From: Rhizobium sp. NXC14
GTDB taxonomy: Bacteria > Pseudomonadota > Alphaproteobacteria > Rhizobiales > Rhizobiaceae
Assembly (NCBI RefSeq): GCF_002117485.1
Contig: NZ_CP021030.1
Coordinates: 1,181,001 to 1,245,000, forward strand
Direction: 5' to 3'
Length of the DNA stretch: 64,000 nucleotides
Under the pieces are notes generated by a model. That model worked only from the letters and a program-made list of their open reading frames with translations, did no database searches and was not told where the DNA came from. Numbering within the stretch: position 1 is the first letter of the stretch; the number at the start of each line of letters is the position of its first letter. Shown in pieces: positions 1 to 8,667 of this stretch. Both the position numbers and the translations under genes were made by a program.

Positions 1-625
1 GCCCGTTCGTCAGCCGCTTCACTTCCGCGACGAAATCGGCGCCGCGCCCGACGATCAGGTGATCGGCTCCACAAGATCTGGCGAGGGCTGCCTTTTCGGA
101 GGAACCGACCGTTCCGATCACCGTGGCTCCGAGCGACTTGGCCCAGCGAACCAGGATGCTGCCGAGCCCGCCGGCAGCCGCATGGATCAGAACCTGGTTT
201 CCTGCACGCACATCATAGGTCTTCTTCAACAGCATGTAGGCGGTCATGCCTTTGAGGAGCGAACTCGCCGCTGTTTTTGCCGAAAGGGTATCCGGCAGCT
301 TGATCGCCCTTTCAGCGGCGATGTTGCGCGCGGAGCGATAGGCGCCGACCGGTGGCCCGGCATAGGCGACGCGATCACCTCTTTCGAACATCGAGACGCC
401 CGAACCGACAGCCTCGACGATTCCAGCCGCTTCGGCGCCGATCACCGCGGGGTAGGACGGCATCGGGTAGATACCTTTCCGGTGATAAATGTCTAGAAAG
501 TTCGTTCCGATCGCCTCGTGACGGATTCTGATCTCGCCATCGCCGGGGCTGTCACACTGGCGCTGCTCGACATGGAACTGATTGATGTCGCCGGCCGCGT
601 TCAGCCATATGATCTGGTCGGTCAT
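1..625 (-). CDS. Quinone oxidoreductase / zinc-type alcohol dehydrogenase family protein (3' end outside window)
   Basis: Reading from an ATG at 625 down to the left edge gives an open frame of 208 codons with no stop, so the C-terminus lies outside the window. It begins MTDQIIWLNAAGD and carries the GroES-like N-terminal fold typical of NADPH:quinone reductases (Qor family): NFLDIYHRKG, then a GAEAAGIVEAVG segment, and a nucleotide-binding glycine motif AAAGGLGS near residue 150. Such enzymes reduce quinones with NADPH in the cytosol; the substrate cannot be read here. It is divergent from the LysR gene at 673, with less than 75 bp between the starts, an arrangement that often means the LysR protein controls it. 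Confidence 0.85.
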   Translation of the reverse strand, partial: MTDQIIWLNAAGDINQFHVEQRQCDSPGDGEIRIRHEAIGTNFLDIYHRKGIYPMPSYPAVIGAEAAGIVEAVGSGVSMFERGDRVAYAGPPVGAYRSARNIAAERAIKLPDTLSAKTAASSLLKGMTAYMLLKKTYDVRAGNQVLIHAAAGGLGSILVRWAKSLGATVIGTVGSSEKAALARSCGADHLIVGRGADFVAEVKRLTNG

Positions 626-672
626 CGCTCGTGCTCTCCTTATTTCGGATAAAATAAGCGGTGGCGTGATGG

Positions 673-1563
673 GTGAAAATTCCCTATTGCTGCACAATGG
701 TTGGGAGAGATTTCACAGAACTCGATTGGGACGACCTTCGGCATTTCCTGGCGCTCGCGCAATCGGGAACCTTGCTTGGTGCAGCAAGACAACTCGGCGT
801 CGAACATGCCACCGTCAGTCGCCGCGTTTCGTCGCTCGAATCCAGTCTCGGACGCAAACTCGTAGATCGCCGCGGACGCCGCATCATCATGACGTCGGAC
901 GGAGAGCAGGTTGCGAGATACGCCGCTCTCGTCGCCGTCCAGACAGCAGCCATCGAGCAACTCGGTCGCAGCAGCGCCACGGAATTGCGCGGCCATGTCA
1001 GGATCAGTGCCCCTCCCGCGCTATCGAGCATGCTGCTTGCAAAACCCATCGCAGCCGTCAGGCGAGACCATCCCGGCGTTGAGATCACGCTTGTCGGAGA
1101 AAAGCGCCTCGCCTCCCTCAACAGGCGGGAGGCGGATGTGGCCGTGCGAATGTCGCGTCCGCAGGACGGAGATTACGCGATCGCCAAGCTCGGCGAGACA
1201 AGCTTTCATCTCTACGCATCGAAGGCCTATCTCGAAGCGGTTCCGCCGTCGGACTGGACCTTCATCGGTTACGACGAAACCATGAATGCCTCACCGCAGC
1301 AATTGCGGCTGGTCGAACTGGCCGCCGGCCGGCCGATCGCTGTGAGATCGTCCGTTTTGGAGTTTCAGGCTGCAACTGCAAGCCTTGGTGCAGGTGTCGT
1401 CATGCTCCCCGATTTCGCCGTCGCGGAGTCCAGCGGTCTCCAGCGCATCGGGACCGAACAGCCGTTGACGAGAGAGGTCTGGCTGGTGGTCCATGCCGAT
1501 ATCAAAGACGTTCCCTCCGTCCGCGTCGTCGTCGATGCGCTGAAAAACGCTTTTGGCAGGTAG
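673..1563 (+). CDS. LysR family transcriptional regulator
   Basis: A DNA-binding activator or repressor of 296 residues, the usual LysR length. The N-terminal winged helix-turn-helix is at about residues 17-76 (DDLRHFLALAQSGTLLGAAR, then HATVSRRVSSLE), followed by a periplasmic-binding-protein-like effector domain. Two starts are possible: GTG at 673 or ATG at 697 (MVGRDFTELDWDD); the second matches the usual distance to the HTH and may be the real one. It is transcribed away from the quinone oxidoreductase at 1-625 and most likely regulates it. The effector is unknown. Confidence 0.88.
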   Translation: MKIPYCCTMVGRDFTELDWDDLRHFLALAQSGTLLGAARQLGVEHATVSRRVSSLESSLGRKLVDRRGRRIIMTSDGEQVARYAALVAVQTAAIEQLGRSSATELRGHVRISAPPALSSMLLAKPIAAVRRDHPGVEITLVGEKRLASLNRREADVAVRMSRPQDGDYAIAKLGETSFHLYASKAYLEAVPPSDWTFIGYDETMNASPQQLRLVELAAGRPIAVRSSVLEFQAATASLGAGVVMLPDFAVAESSGLQRIGTEQPLTREVWLVVHADIKDVPSVRVVVDALKNAFGR

Positions 1564-1593
1564 TCCCTGCGGTTGAATCTCTGCCGAACCAGA

Positions 1594-3885
1594 TCACTTT
1601 TCGCAAAGCCGTCGGCCGCCCGAATAGGGCTGATAGGTACAATCGGATGGGCGAAAGGAGCGGTAGCTGCGCGAGCAGGCGGTGATGTTGCAGGACTGCG
1701 GGGCGGCTTGACCGTCGACGACCACTTCGCTCGACCGCACGCCGTTGAGCGTCGGCTCGATCGTCGCCTCGCGGATGAAGTCCCGCCAAATATGGGCGGG
1801 CAGGGCGCCGCCCGTCACCCCCTTCATCGGCGCGTCATCATCATTACCAACCCAGACGCCAACGACGAGGGCGTCCGTGAAGCCGACGAACCAGGCATCA
1901 CGATTGTTCTGGCTGGTGCCGGTCTTGCCGGCCGCAAAGGTGCCGGGGTCTGCTCCCCGTCCGGTGCCGCGCTCCACCACCAGCTGCAGGAGCCCGAGGA
2001 GATCGGACTGGTAGGGCGAAAGATCGACACTCGGCTTTGATTGGGCGCCAACGCGAAAGGCCTTGGGCTGCCCTGCCGCTTGGAAATCGATGATACCCCA
2101 GGGCTTGACGGGGGCCTTGCCGAGCTGGACGGACGCATAGGCGCTGGTGAGATTGAGCAGATTGACTTCGGAGGTCCCGAGCGCCAACGACGGCGTGTCG
2201 GCCAGTGGCGCATCGATGCCGAGTTCGCGCGCCGCGGCAATCACATTGTCCAGGCCGACCTCTTGGGCAAGCGATACCGACGCGGCATTGAGCGATCGCG
2301 CGAACGCCTCGGCGAGCGTCACCCACCCACTATAATTGCCGCCGGAATTTTCCGGCGACCAGCCGTCGATTTCAATTGGTGCGTCCAGAATCTGGTCGGA
2401 CAAGGTGAGCCCAGCCTTCAATGCTGCGTAGTAGACGAACAGCTTGAAGGTGGAGCCCGGCTGGCGCATCGCAGTGACGGCGCGGTTGAACTGGCTCGCC
2501 TTGTAGTCGCGCCCGCCAACCATCGCAACGACAGCGCCGTCCGGTGTCATCGCAACCAGCGCAGCCTGCGATGCTCCTACGGATTTTCCTTCGCCGTCCA
2601 AAGACCGTTGCACGATCCTCTCGGCGATCTGCTGTAACTGCGGCACCAGCGTGGTGCGCACCGTCGTCGACCCTGGCGAGGAGCCGGCGATTTCGCTCGC
2701 CTGCGGCGAAATCCAGTCTGCAAACCAGCTGCCGGAGCGCGGCGTCGGCGTTGTTGGGTGCAGCTTGGCAAAGCTCGTCTTGGCCTCCGTCGCCTGTGGC
2801 GCGGTGACCTTGCCATTGGCCGTCATCGCGTCGAGAACGACCAGGGTGCGCTGCCGGGCGCCTTCGAAATTATCGATGGGGTTCCATTGGCTGGGCGCTC
2901 GCAGCAGCCCCGCCAGCATCGCCGACTCCGGAAGGTTGAGGGCGCCGATATCCTTGTTGAAATAGATGCGCGCGGCGGCGGGCATGCCGGTCGCACCGGC
3001 GCCAAGATAGACGCTGTTGAGATAGCGCGTCAGGATTTCATGCTTGCCGAGCTTCCACTCCAGCCAGACGGCGATGACAAGCTCCTGAATCTTTCGTTTT
3101 ATCGTTCGGTCGCTGTCGAGATATTGCAGCTTGATGAGTTGCTGGGTGATGGTGCTGCCGCCCTCCACCACCGAGCCGGCCTCCAGGTTCCGCAGAAACG
3201 CCCTGCCGATGCCCCTGGGGTCGACGCCGAAATGATCCATGAACCGGCGGTCCTCGATCGACAGCACGGCATCGATCAGATGGGGTGGAAACTGGTCGTA
3301 TCGCGCATAGGGCCCTTGATAAGGCCCCTGTCTCACCAATGGCGCGCCGTCGGCGGTTTCCAGCACCACGACCGGCTTCAACGTTCCATCCCGGATCTCG
3401 CTCCAGGGCACGTCTTTCAATGCCCACACCAGCACGCTTCCGACGAGGAGGCAGACAAGAAGGATCGACCCAATAGCGTATTTCCGCCAGCCCGCCAGAA
3501 GCGACCGGCGCTGGCTGCTGCTTTCAGCCGGATTGGTGCGCCGATCGCGAATCCTGCGGAGGGTTCTGGCCAGAGCGGTGGTCATCCACTGGGTTGGAGC
3601 CGATGTGGCTGCCCGCCGCATCGACCTCCTGAGCTTCCGCCTCAAAACCGAAGCGGCCGTCCTGCTCTTCGCCAAGGCGGCGCTTGCCCGCAAATCGTGA
3701 CGCAGCGCCCGGAATAGATTGCTCGCGGCCTGTCTGATTTGGCCGAAGGATCCGTGGGGCGGTTGCGGGTCGTCAATGTCTAGTGAATCGGAGGCAGCCG
3801 CTTGCGCCGTCGGATCTGCTGTCTGATTGCGACCCGAGATCGAGCTGCTAACGCTTTCACCTGAGGAATCGGGAGAATTGGGCAT
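1594..3885 (-). CDS. Bifunctional penicillin-binding protein (PBP1A-type glycosyltransferase/transpeptidase)
   Basis: Membrane-anchored peptidoglycan synthase of 763 residues. A long basic cytoplasmic tail (about 1-135) precedes one transmembrane helix (about 136-156). The GT51 glycosyltransferase domain shows EDRRF (catalytic Glu near 211) and GGSTITQQL. The transpeptidase domain has all three penicillin-binding motifs: the active-site serine in PGSTFK, an SLN in ARSLNAA, and KTGTS in GKTGTSQNN. It polymerises lipid II and cross-links stem peptides in the periplasm. The tail of over 130 residues, rich in Arg and Ser, is longer than in most class A PBPs. The gene stands alone, convergent with the LysR gene. 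Confidence 0.93.
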   Translation of the reverse strand: MPNSPDSSGESVSSSISGRNQTADPTAQAAASDSLDIDDPQPPHGSFGQIRQAASNLFRALRHDLRASAALAKSRTAASVLRRKLRRSMRRAATSAPTQWMTTALARTLRRIRDRRTNPAESSSQRRSLLAGWRKYAIGSILLVCLLVGSVLVWALKDVPWSEIRDGTLKPVVVLETADGAPLVRQGPYQGPYARYDQFPPHLIDAVLSIEDRRFMDHFGVDPRGIGRAFLRNLEAGSVVEGGSTITQQLIKLQYLDSDRTIKRKIQELVIAVWLEWKLGKHEILTRYLNSVYLGAGATGMPAAARIYFNKDIGALNLPESAMLAGLLRAPSQWNPIDNFEGARQRTLVVLDAMTANGKVTAPQATEAKTSFAKLHPTTPTPRSGSWFADWISPQASEIAGSSPGSTTVRTTLVPQLQQIAERIVQRSLDGEGKSVGASQAALVAMTPDGAVVAMVGGRDYKASQFNRAVTAMRQPGSTFKLFVYYAALKAGLTLSDQILDAPIEIDGWSPENSGGNYSGWVTLAEAFARSLNAASVSLAQEVGLDNVIAAARELGIDAPLADTPSLALGTSEVNLLNLTSAYASVQLGKAPVKPWGIIDFQAAGQPKAFRVGAQSKPSVDLSPYQSDLLGLLQLVVERGTGRGADPGTFAAGKTGTSQNNRDAWFVGFTDALVVGVWVGNDDDAPMKGVTGGALPAHIWRDFIREATIEPTLNGVRSSEVVVDGQAAPQSCNITACSRSYRSFRPSDCTYQPYSGGRRLCEK

Positions 3886-4013
3886 CGGGTACCGCTAAAA
3901 AGCCAACGCAGCATGATCTATATATCCGCGTGATGCGGAGTGTTCTACCGCAAAAGGTCGCAGCAGTTCCGGAACTCACTACCCGGGCGGTGGGCGTCGA
4001 GCGAGTTTTTCTC

Positions 4014-4661
4014 TCAAGGTGCGACTTGGCAAGCTACCGACATCAATTCCTGGGAATTCGGTGCCTTGAATGTTTGTAGCCCGGGCTCCAGAGCTTCAGT
4101 GAAGCTCCACCGTACGATGCCCTCCCGGTCGATGAGGAACTGACCGACAAGCTGCCCATGATCGGCGGTCATCATCTGCTGATCGGCTTCCGTCATTTGA
4201 TATCCTTCCTTCTCGTTGAGAAATTCGTCCATTGCCCTCACGCCCATAGGCTCGGGCAAATCGCCCGGAAGATCGATCCGTATCGCCATGAGCGTATCGA
4301 TCCCGACCTCGCGCAAGCCGAAGGCTTGGTGCGAAGCCCGTACCGGGTCGGAAGCAGCAAGAAGATCGGGTATCGGATGGTAACGGAAATAGAGTCGCGC
4401 GCGTTCGACCGGGGTGTTTACAACAGCCAGGGATTGGACGCCTTTCTCACGTAGTACCGGGTTGAGATATGACATGGCGGCGACGTGGCGCCGGCAGAAC
4501 GGGCAATGCAGGCCTCGAAACAAACCGATCAACAACGGGCTGCGGCCACGAAAATCATCAAGTGCGATTTTCCCCTCGTGCGAGATGGCATCAAACTCAA
4601 CGTTCGGGACCCGGTCGCCCGGTTGTAGCGGGTGGTCGACATAGGGCGTGGACATGGACAA
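4014..4661 (-). CDS. Peroxiredoxin-like (AhpC/TSA) thioredoxin-fold protein
   Basis: A 215-residue cytosolic protein with a thioredoxin fold. The N-terminal part has LQPGDRVPNVEFDAI and LLIGLFRGLHCPFCRRH, where CPFC sits at the position of the redox motif. No signal peptide is visible. Proteins of this kind reduce peroxides or act as thiol oxidoreductases, but the C-x-x-C arrangement is closer to redoxin-like proteins than to classical two-Cys peroxiredoxins, so the substrate is open. A GAGGAGG-like ribosome binding site lies just upstream of the ATG. It is a single gene with about 280 bp of non-coding DNA before the start. Confidence 0.8.
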   Translation of the reverse strand: MSMSTPYVDHPLQPGDRVPNVEFDAISHEGKIALDDFRGRSPLLIGLFRGLHCPFCRRHVAAMSYLNPVLREKGVQSLAVVNTPVERARLYFRYHPIPDLLAASDPVRASHQAFGLREVGIDTLMAIRIDLPGDLPEPMGVRAMDEFLNEKEGYQMTEADQQMMTADHGQLVGQFLIDREGIVRWSFTEALEPGLQTFKAPNSQELMSVACQVAP

Positions 4662-4944
4662 CCTCCTCGCTCGGGATCAGTCGAGCAAAGGCGCCACGTG
4701 AAGTACTGCGAGGTCGAAATTGAGCGTTGCAGGCCTGACCTCTCGTCTTACCGCACCGCCAGGATCCAATTATAAGAATGTGCTCGCATGAGCCCGCGGG
4801 CAAGCGGTAAACAGCGAACGTGAATTGAAAAAGTCCGTTTTCTGCAAACACTGAATTTTTAGCGGCCAATCTGTGAATTATCGCACACTGACCGGCCGCA
4901 AGCCTGTAGCAACTCTGCGCATCGCGACCACTTCGGGACGGCCC

Positions 4945-5385
4945 TTACTTTACCGTGATGGCAATACCGCTGAGATCGGCGTTGACTTGCAGGCCTACCT
5001 GCTTGCCCGAGAGTTCGAGTTGGGCGCCCTTCTCATTGGTCATGACGATCATCTGGGCACCTTTGCCGACCGCGCCGCCACCACCCGCCGCACCGTAGAC
5101 CCCCGTCACATCTTGAGCGCGGCGGATATGGCGAACGGTACCATGAAAATTGGTCTTAGAAGCCCCGAAGGCGAGGCCTCCTGAGATGCCGCCGACAGTG
5201 ATGGGATAGTGGCGACCATGGAAGGTGAGCGTGCCTTCGCCTCCAGTACCACCCACAAAGAAGGCAGCCTTGTAGACCGAGAAGCTGATCGTACCGCTGT
5301 CGGCATGCGCGGAGCCGGCGAAGCTTACTCCCGCCGCCGCGATAACCGCAGCCGCGACTGAACGAATTGTGGACGAATTCTTCAT
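4945..5385 (-). CDS. Small exported protein of unknown function
   Basis: A 146-residue protein with a clear Sec signal peptide (MKNSSTIRSVAAAVIAAAGV, cleavage probably after SAHA). The mature part is small, glycine-rich and beta-like, with GGTGGEGTLTFHGRHYP and GAAGGGGAVGKGAQ, and ends LSGIAITVK. The ATG at 5385 is preferred over an upstream in-frame ATG at 5523 because it has GAGGAG just upstream and the signal peptide starts there. I do not recognise the family with confidence; the shape recalls small periplasmic lipid-binding or SYLF-like proteins. A possible ECF sigma promoter lies about 75 bp upstream. Confidence 0.75.
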   Translation of the reverse strand: MKNSSTIRSVAAAVIAAAGVSFAGSAHADSGTISFSVYKAAFFVGGTGGEGTLTFHGRHYPITVGGISGGLAFGASKTNFHGTVRHIRRAQDVTGVYGAAGGGGAVGKGAQMIVMTNEKGAQLELSGKQVGLQVNADLSGIAITVK

Positions 5386-5692
5386 GATGCAAGTCTCCTC
5401 AAAATCGAGGCTTACCCAGCCAGGAGGGCGTGTCAACGTCATGCCAAAGTCACAGCTGAAACAGTCTCGCCCGTCATTAGTTCCAAGCACGCGGCCAGAA
5501 TCCGACCGGGAGAAAGCGGCCAACGGATGGCAAACATAGTCTCGGTGGCAGGGCAGCCCATGACGCTGTCACCGGGCTTGACCGGGCCGCCACCTGGCGG
5601 ACATTGCCAGCCATGCAGAAAAGATTACTTTAGACGCAGGGGCTGTGGGGGCCTTCATATTGTCGGCTCGTTAAGCGTGCGGTGAGGAGGGA
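5386..5692. other. 307-bp divergent intergenic region
   Basis: This stretch lies between the exported protein (minus) and the histidine kinase (plus). Apart from the candidate ECF promoter at 5460-5484 and a GAGGAGG ribosome binding site just before 5693, I see no coding potential, tRNA or strong repeat. Confidence 0.6.
5460..5484 (-). promoter_or_regulatory. Candidate ECF (general stress) sigma factor promoter
   Basis: On the minus strand GGAAC (5484-5480) is followed after 16 bases by TGTT (5463-5460). Alphaproteobacterial EcfG-type promoters have GGAAC, a 16-17 base spacer and a CGTT-like element, so this matches at all but one position. It sits about 75 bp upstream of the exported protein's ATG. 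This is a motif match only. Confidence 0.35.
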
Positions 5693-6679
5693 ATGCCATC
5701 GATGTTGCTGGAAGATTTGTATCGCCTGATGAAGACCGGGCACGTACAGGCCCAGGGCATCGTCGACACGATGACCCAGCCCGTTGTCGTGCTGGATCAG
5801 AATCTCTGTGTGACGACCGCAAACAATGCGTTCATCGAGACTTTCGAAGTCGAGCGGGACGACATCCTCTCGCAGAACTTCTTCCGGCTTGGAAATGGGC
5901 AATGGGATATTCCGGAGCTTCGGCAGCTCATAGCCTCGGTGATCCCACGGGCGGCCGCCGTCATTGGCTTCGAAGTGAAGCATGAATTCCCGACGATCGG
6001 CCAGCGTACAATCCTTGTCGATGCCCGCCGCCTCGTTCATCCGGATAACAACAGTCCCAACATCCTGGTCATCTTCGACGACGTGACGGAGCGCCGGCGC
6101 CACGATGCCGAGATGGACTTCATCGTGGCGGAGATGCGGCATCGGCTGAGGAACCTGTCGGCCGTCGTTCAGTCGGTCGTGAACAACACCAGGACCGACG
6201 ATCCGGCGGTGGCAAGCTTCAAGGAAGCGTTGCTTGGAAGGCTCGATATCACCTTTCGAGCTCAGGAAGTTGCTGCCATTGGCGGGCTCACTGAGTTCGA
6301 AGCATTGCTGCGTGGCGCGGTCGGTGCGACGGTTTGGGAACGGCTCGAATGCTCTGGACCGTCCGTAGAATTTGGAAGTTCAAAGGTTCTCCCGGTCAGC
6401 ATGATCCTGCACGAGCTCGGCACGAACGCGTTGAAGCATGGTGCTGCCTCGGTGCCCGGCGGAAAGATACGTGTGACGTGGGAAATGGAAGCCGGGCCGC
6501 GGGACCGGACGTGGCTCGTATGTCAGTGGCGCGAGGAAGCAGGGCCGCCTATTCATGAGTCTGTACGCCAGGGCTACGGGACCGAACTAATCGAAGGCCT
6601 CGCCGACCATATGGGTGGAAGCGTGGAACTTAACTATCCTCCCAGTGGTTTCACTGCGACGATCAAATTCCCGATGTGA
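5693..6679 (+). CDS. PAS-containing HWE-type sensor histidine kinase
   Basis: A soluble kinase of 328 residues without membrane segments. A PAS domain spans about 20-135 (GIVDTMTQPVVVLDQNLCV at its start, FDDVTERRR at its end). The phosphoacceptor box is EMRHRLRNLSAVVQ with His about 150, the N-box is HELGTNALKHG, and a W-x-E in CQWREE is the feature that gives the HWE family its name. HWE kinases are common in Rhizobiales and often sense light or stress. The gene is followed 6 bases later by the response regulator, so the two form a two-component pair in one transcript. A GAGGAGG ribosome binding site precedes the ATG. Confidence 0.9.
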   Translation: MPSMLLEDLYRLMKTGHVQAQGIVDTMTQPVVVLDQNLCVTTANNAFIETFEVERDDILSQNFFRLGNGQWDIPELRQLIASVIPRAAAVIGFEVKHEFPTIGQRTILVDARRLVHPDNNSPNILVIFDDVTERRRHDAEMDFIVAEMRHRLRNLSAVVQSVVNNTRTDDPAVASFKEALLGRLDITFRAQEVAAIGGLTEFEALLRGAVGATVWERLECSGPSVEFGSSKVLPVSMILHELGTNALKHGAASVPGGKIRVTWEMEAGPRDRTWLVCQWREEAGPPIHESVRQGYGTELIEGLADHMGGSVELNYPPSGFTATIKFPM

Positions 6680-6685
6680 GGTCAT

Positions 6686-7066
6686 GTGAGCGATATTGTC
6701 GACACGAGGGCAGGCGCGACCAAGGTCCTCGTCGTCGAGGACGAGTTCTTCATCGCCGATGAACTCCGACGTAAACTGACCGCTGCCGGATTGCAGGTGC
6801 TTGGCCCGGTGTCATCGAACGAGCGCGCTCTCGATCTGCTGGAGCAGGATCGACCTGACGTTGCTGTCCTTGACGTTCATCTCGGCGAGGCAAGAGTGAC
6901 CGCGGTAGCTGCGAAGCTTCGCCAGTTGAATGTCCCGATCGTTCTGGCGACAGCAAGTCTTGCCCATGAACTTGCATCTGACCCAGTCCTCGCGGGCGCG
7001 GTCATCCTGGAAAAGCCCACTGATTTCGGTCTTCTCATCGAAACCGTTCGCAGGGCGGTCAAGTGA
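6686..7066 (+). CDS. Single-domain response regulator (receiver only)
   Basis: A CheY-like receiver of 126 residues with no output domain. The acidic pocket is VVEDE near residue 18, the phosphoacceptor is Asp63 in VLDVHLGEA, and the conserved lysine is in ILEKPTD. The start is GTG at 6686, six bases after the stop of the kinase, so translation is probably coupled. Single-domain receivers next to HWE kinases usually act in phosphorelays or by protein-protein contact rather than by binding DNA. The target is unknown. Confidence 0.9.
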   Translation: MSDIVDTRAGATKVLVVEDEFFIADELRRKLTAAGLQVLGPVSSNERALDLLEQDRPDVAVLDVHLGEARVTAVAAKLRQLNVPIVLATASLAHELASDPVLAGAVILEKPTDFGLLIETVRRAVK

Positions 7067-7133
7067 CTGTTCTCAGGGCTGCAACCTCTCGGCGGAGGTC
7101 TGCTTGGGGAAATCCGCCAGTCCGCAGTGTTGG

Positions 7134-7157
7134 AAAAGAGGCCAGTCTGGCTGGCCC
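7134..7157 (-). terminator. Rho-independent terminator of cysN
   Basis: On the minus strand GGCCAG and CTGGCC (7156-7151 and 7145-7140) form a stem around a 5-base loop, followed by a T-rich run (CTCTTTT). It lies between the convergent response regulator and cysN, 13 bp beyond the cysN stop. Confidence 0.6.
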
Positions 7158-7169
7158 CTTGATCCATGA

Positions 7170-8666
7170 TCAAATATCGCTTGCGGCGCTCGACCACAAC
7201 TCGGCCGCCTCGGCTGCCGTCATCCGCCGGACCTCGGCCTCATGGCTGCGGCTGGCGAAGAGTTCGCTGGCCATGATCTGCTCGGCCAAGTCGGCCGGCA
7301 GCGAGAGGATGACGCGGGCTTCGCCATTGTGCAGGCCGCCGAGTTCGGTGCGCTTGCCGGTCACCATGCCGCCGGCGACCGTGTTGTTGGTCTCCGGATC
7401 TATCAGGATGAAGGAGCCGGACTGGCGGTTCTGCTCGTAAGGATCGAAGATCGCCGCTTCGTCAAAGGCAAGCCGGACCTTGCCGATGGCGTTCATGTAG
7501 AGCCGCTGGGCGGGGTTCCAGGTGCCGGTCTTCAGTTCCAGCTGGCTGAGCGGCTGCACCTGGACGCGCTGGCGGCGGCTGCCGCTCTTCAGCCAGTAGC
7601 GTTTGCCGGGCTCGATGCCTTCGGGCTGCAGCGCGACGATCTGCGCGTCGAAGGCCAGGCCGACCTGCGGCTGGGCGTCGATCGAGACGATCATGTCGCC
7701 GCGTGCCACGTCGACCTGGCGGTCGAGCACCAGCGTTATCGCGTCGCCGGCAACGGCGGCGTTGCGCACGAGATCGAAGGTGACGATCTTGGAGACGTTG
7801 GCGACCATGCCCGACGGCAGGATCATGACGCTGTCGCCCGGCTTGACCGAGCCGCCGGCAACCGTGCCCTGGTAGCCGCGGAAGCTTTCGCCCGGACGCG
7901 ACACACGCTGCACCGACAGGCGGAAGCCGACCGTCTGCGACGAGCGCACGGTGGCAAGCTCCAAAGTTTCCACCAGCGTCGGGCCAGTGTACCAGGGCAT
8001 GGCGGCCTGGCCGGAATAGACGACGTTTTCGCCCTTCAGCGCCGACATCGGAATGGCGGTGATCTGCTTGACGCCGAGCGACAGAGCGAATTCGCGGAAT
8101 TCGTGGCTGATCTTCTCGAAGCCGGCGCGGTCATAGCCCGTCAGGTCGATCTTATTGACGGCAAGCACGAACTGCCTGATGCCGAGCAGCGAGGCGATCG
8201 TCGCGTGGCGGCGCGTCTGTTCGAGGATGCCGAGACGCGCATCGACGAGCAGGATGGCGAGATCGGCGGTCGAGGCGCCGGTCGCCATGTTGCGGGTATA
8301 TTGCTCGTGACCGGGCGTGTCGGCGACGATGAAGGAGCGCTTGTCGGTCGAGAAATAGCGATAGGCGACATCGATGGTGATGCCCTGTTCGCGTTCGGCC
8401 TGCAAGCCGTCGAGCAAGAGCGCGAAGTCGGGCAGGCCGAGGTCGTTCTGCTTACCGGTGGAATCGCGCTGCAGCGTGGCGGCCTGGTCTTCCTTGACGG
8501 CCTTGGTGTCCCAGAGCAGGCGGCCGATCAGGGTCGACTTGCCGTCATCGACGCTGCCGCAGGTAATCAGGCGCAGCGGGCGCGAGTCGCGCTGGGCCTT
8601 CTGCGGCTCGGCGGCGGGCAGGCTGGCGACGGTTGTGGCCGAGACGGCGGTGTTGGCTGCGGTCAT
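7170..8666 (-). CDS. cysN: Sulfate adenylyltransferase subunit 1 (GTPase subunit)
   Basis: Large subunit of the GTP-driven ATP sulfurylase that makes APS from ATP and sulfate together with CysD. The GTPase motifs are clear: GSVDDGKST (G1), DTPGHEQY (G3) and NKIDLTG (G4), followed by EF-Tu-like beta-barrel domains. At about 498 residues it ends after these domains and has no C-terminal APS kinase, unlike NodQ or CysNC fusions. I place the start at ATG 8666, one base after the cysD stop, because AAGGAT lies at a suitable distance. A GTG at 8684 overlapping cysD would add six residues. Last gene of the cysH-cysD-cysN cluster. Confidence 0.95.
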   Translation of the reverse strand: MTAANTAVSATTVASLPAAEPQKAQRDSRPLRLITCGSVDDGKSTLIGRLLWDTKAVKEDQAATLQRDSTGKQNDLGLPDFALLLDGLQAEREQGITIDVAYRYFSTDKRSFIVADTPGHEQYTRNMATGASTADLAILLVDARLGILEQTRRHATIASLLGIRQFVLAVNKIDLTGYDRAGFEKISHEFREFALSLGVKQITAIPMSALKGENVVYSGQAAMPWYTGPTLVETLELATVRSSQTVGFRLSVQRVSRPGESFRGYQGTVAGGSVKPGDSVMILPSGMVANVSKIVTFDLVRNAAVAGDAITLVLDRQVDVARGDMIVSIDAQPQVGLAFDAQIVALQPEGIEPGKRYWLKSGSRRQRVQVQPLSQLELKTGTWNPAQRLYMNAIGKVRLAFDEAAIFDPYEQNRQSGSFILIDPETNNTVAGGMVTGKRTELGGLHNGEARVILSLPADLAEQIMASELFASRSHEAEVRRMTAAEAAELWSSAASDI

Positions 8667-8667
8667 C

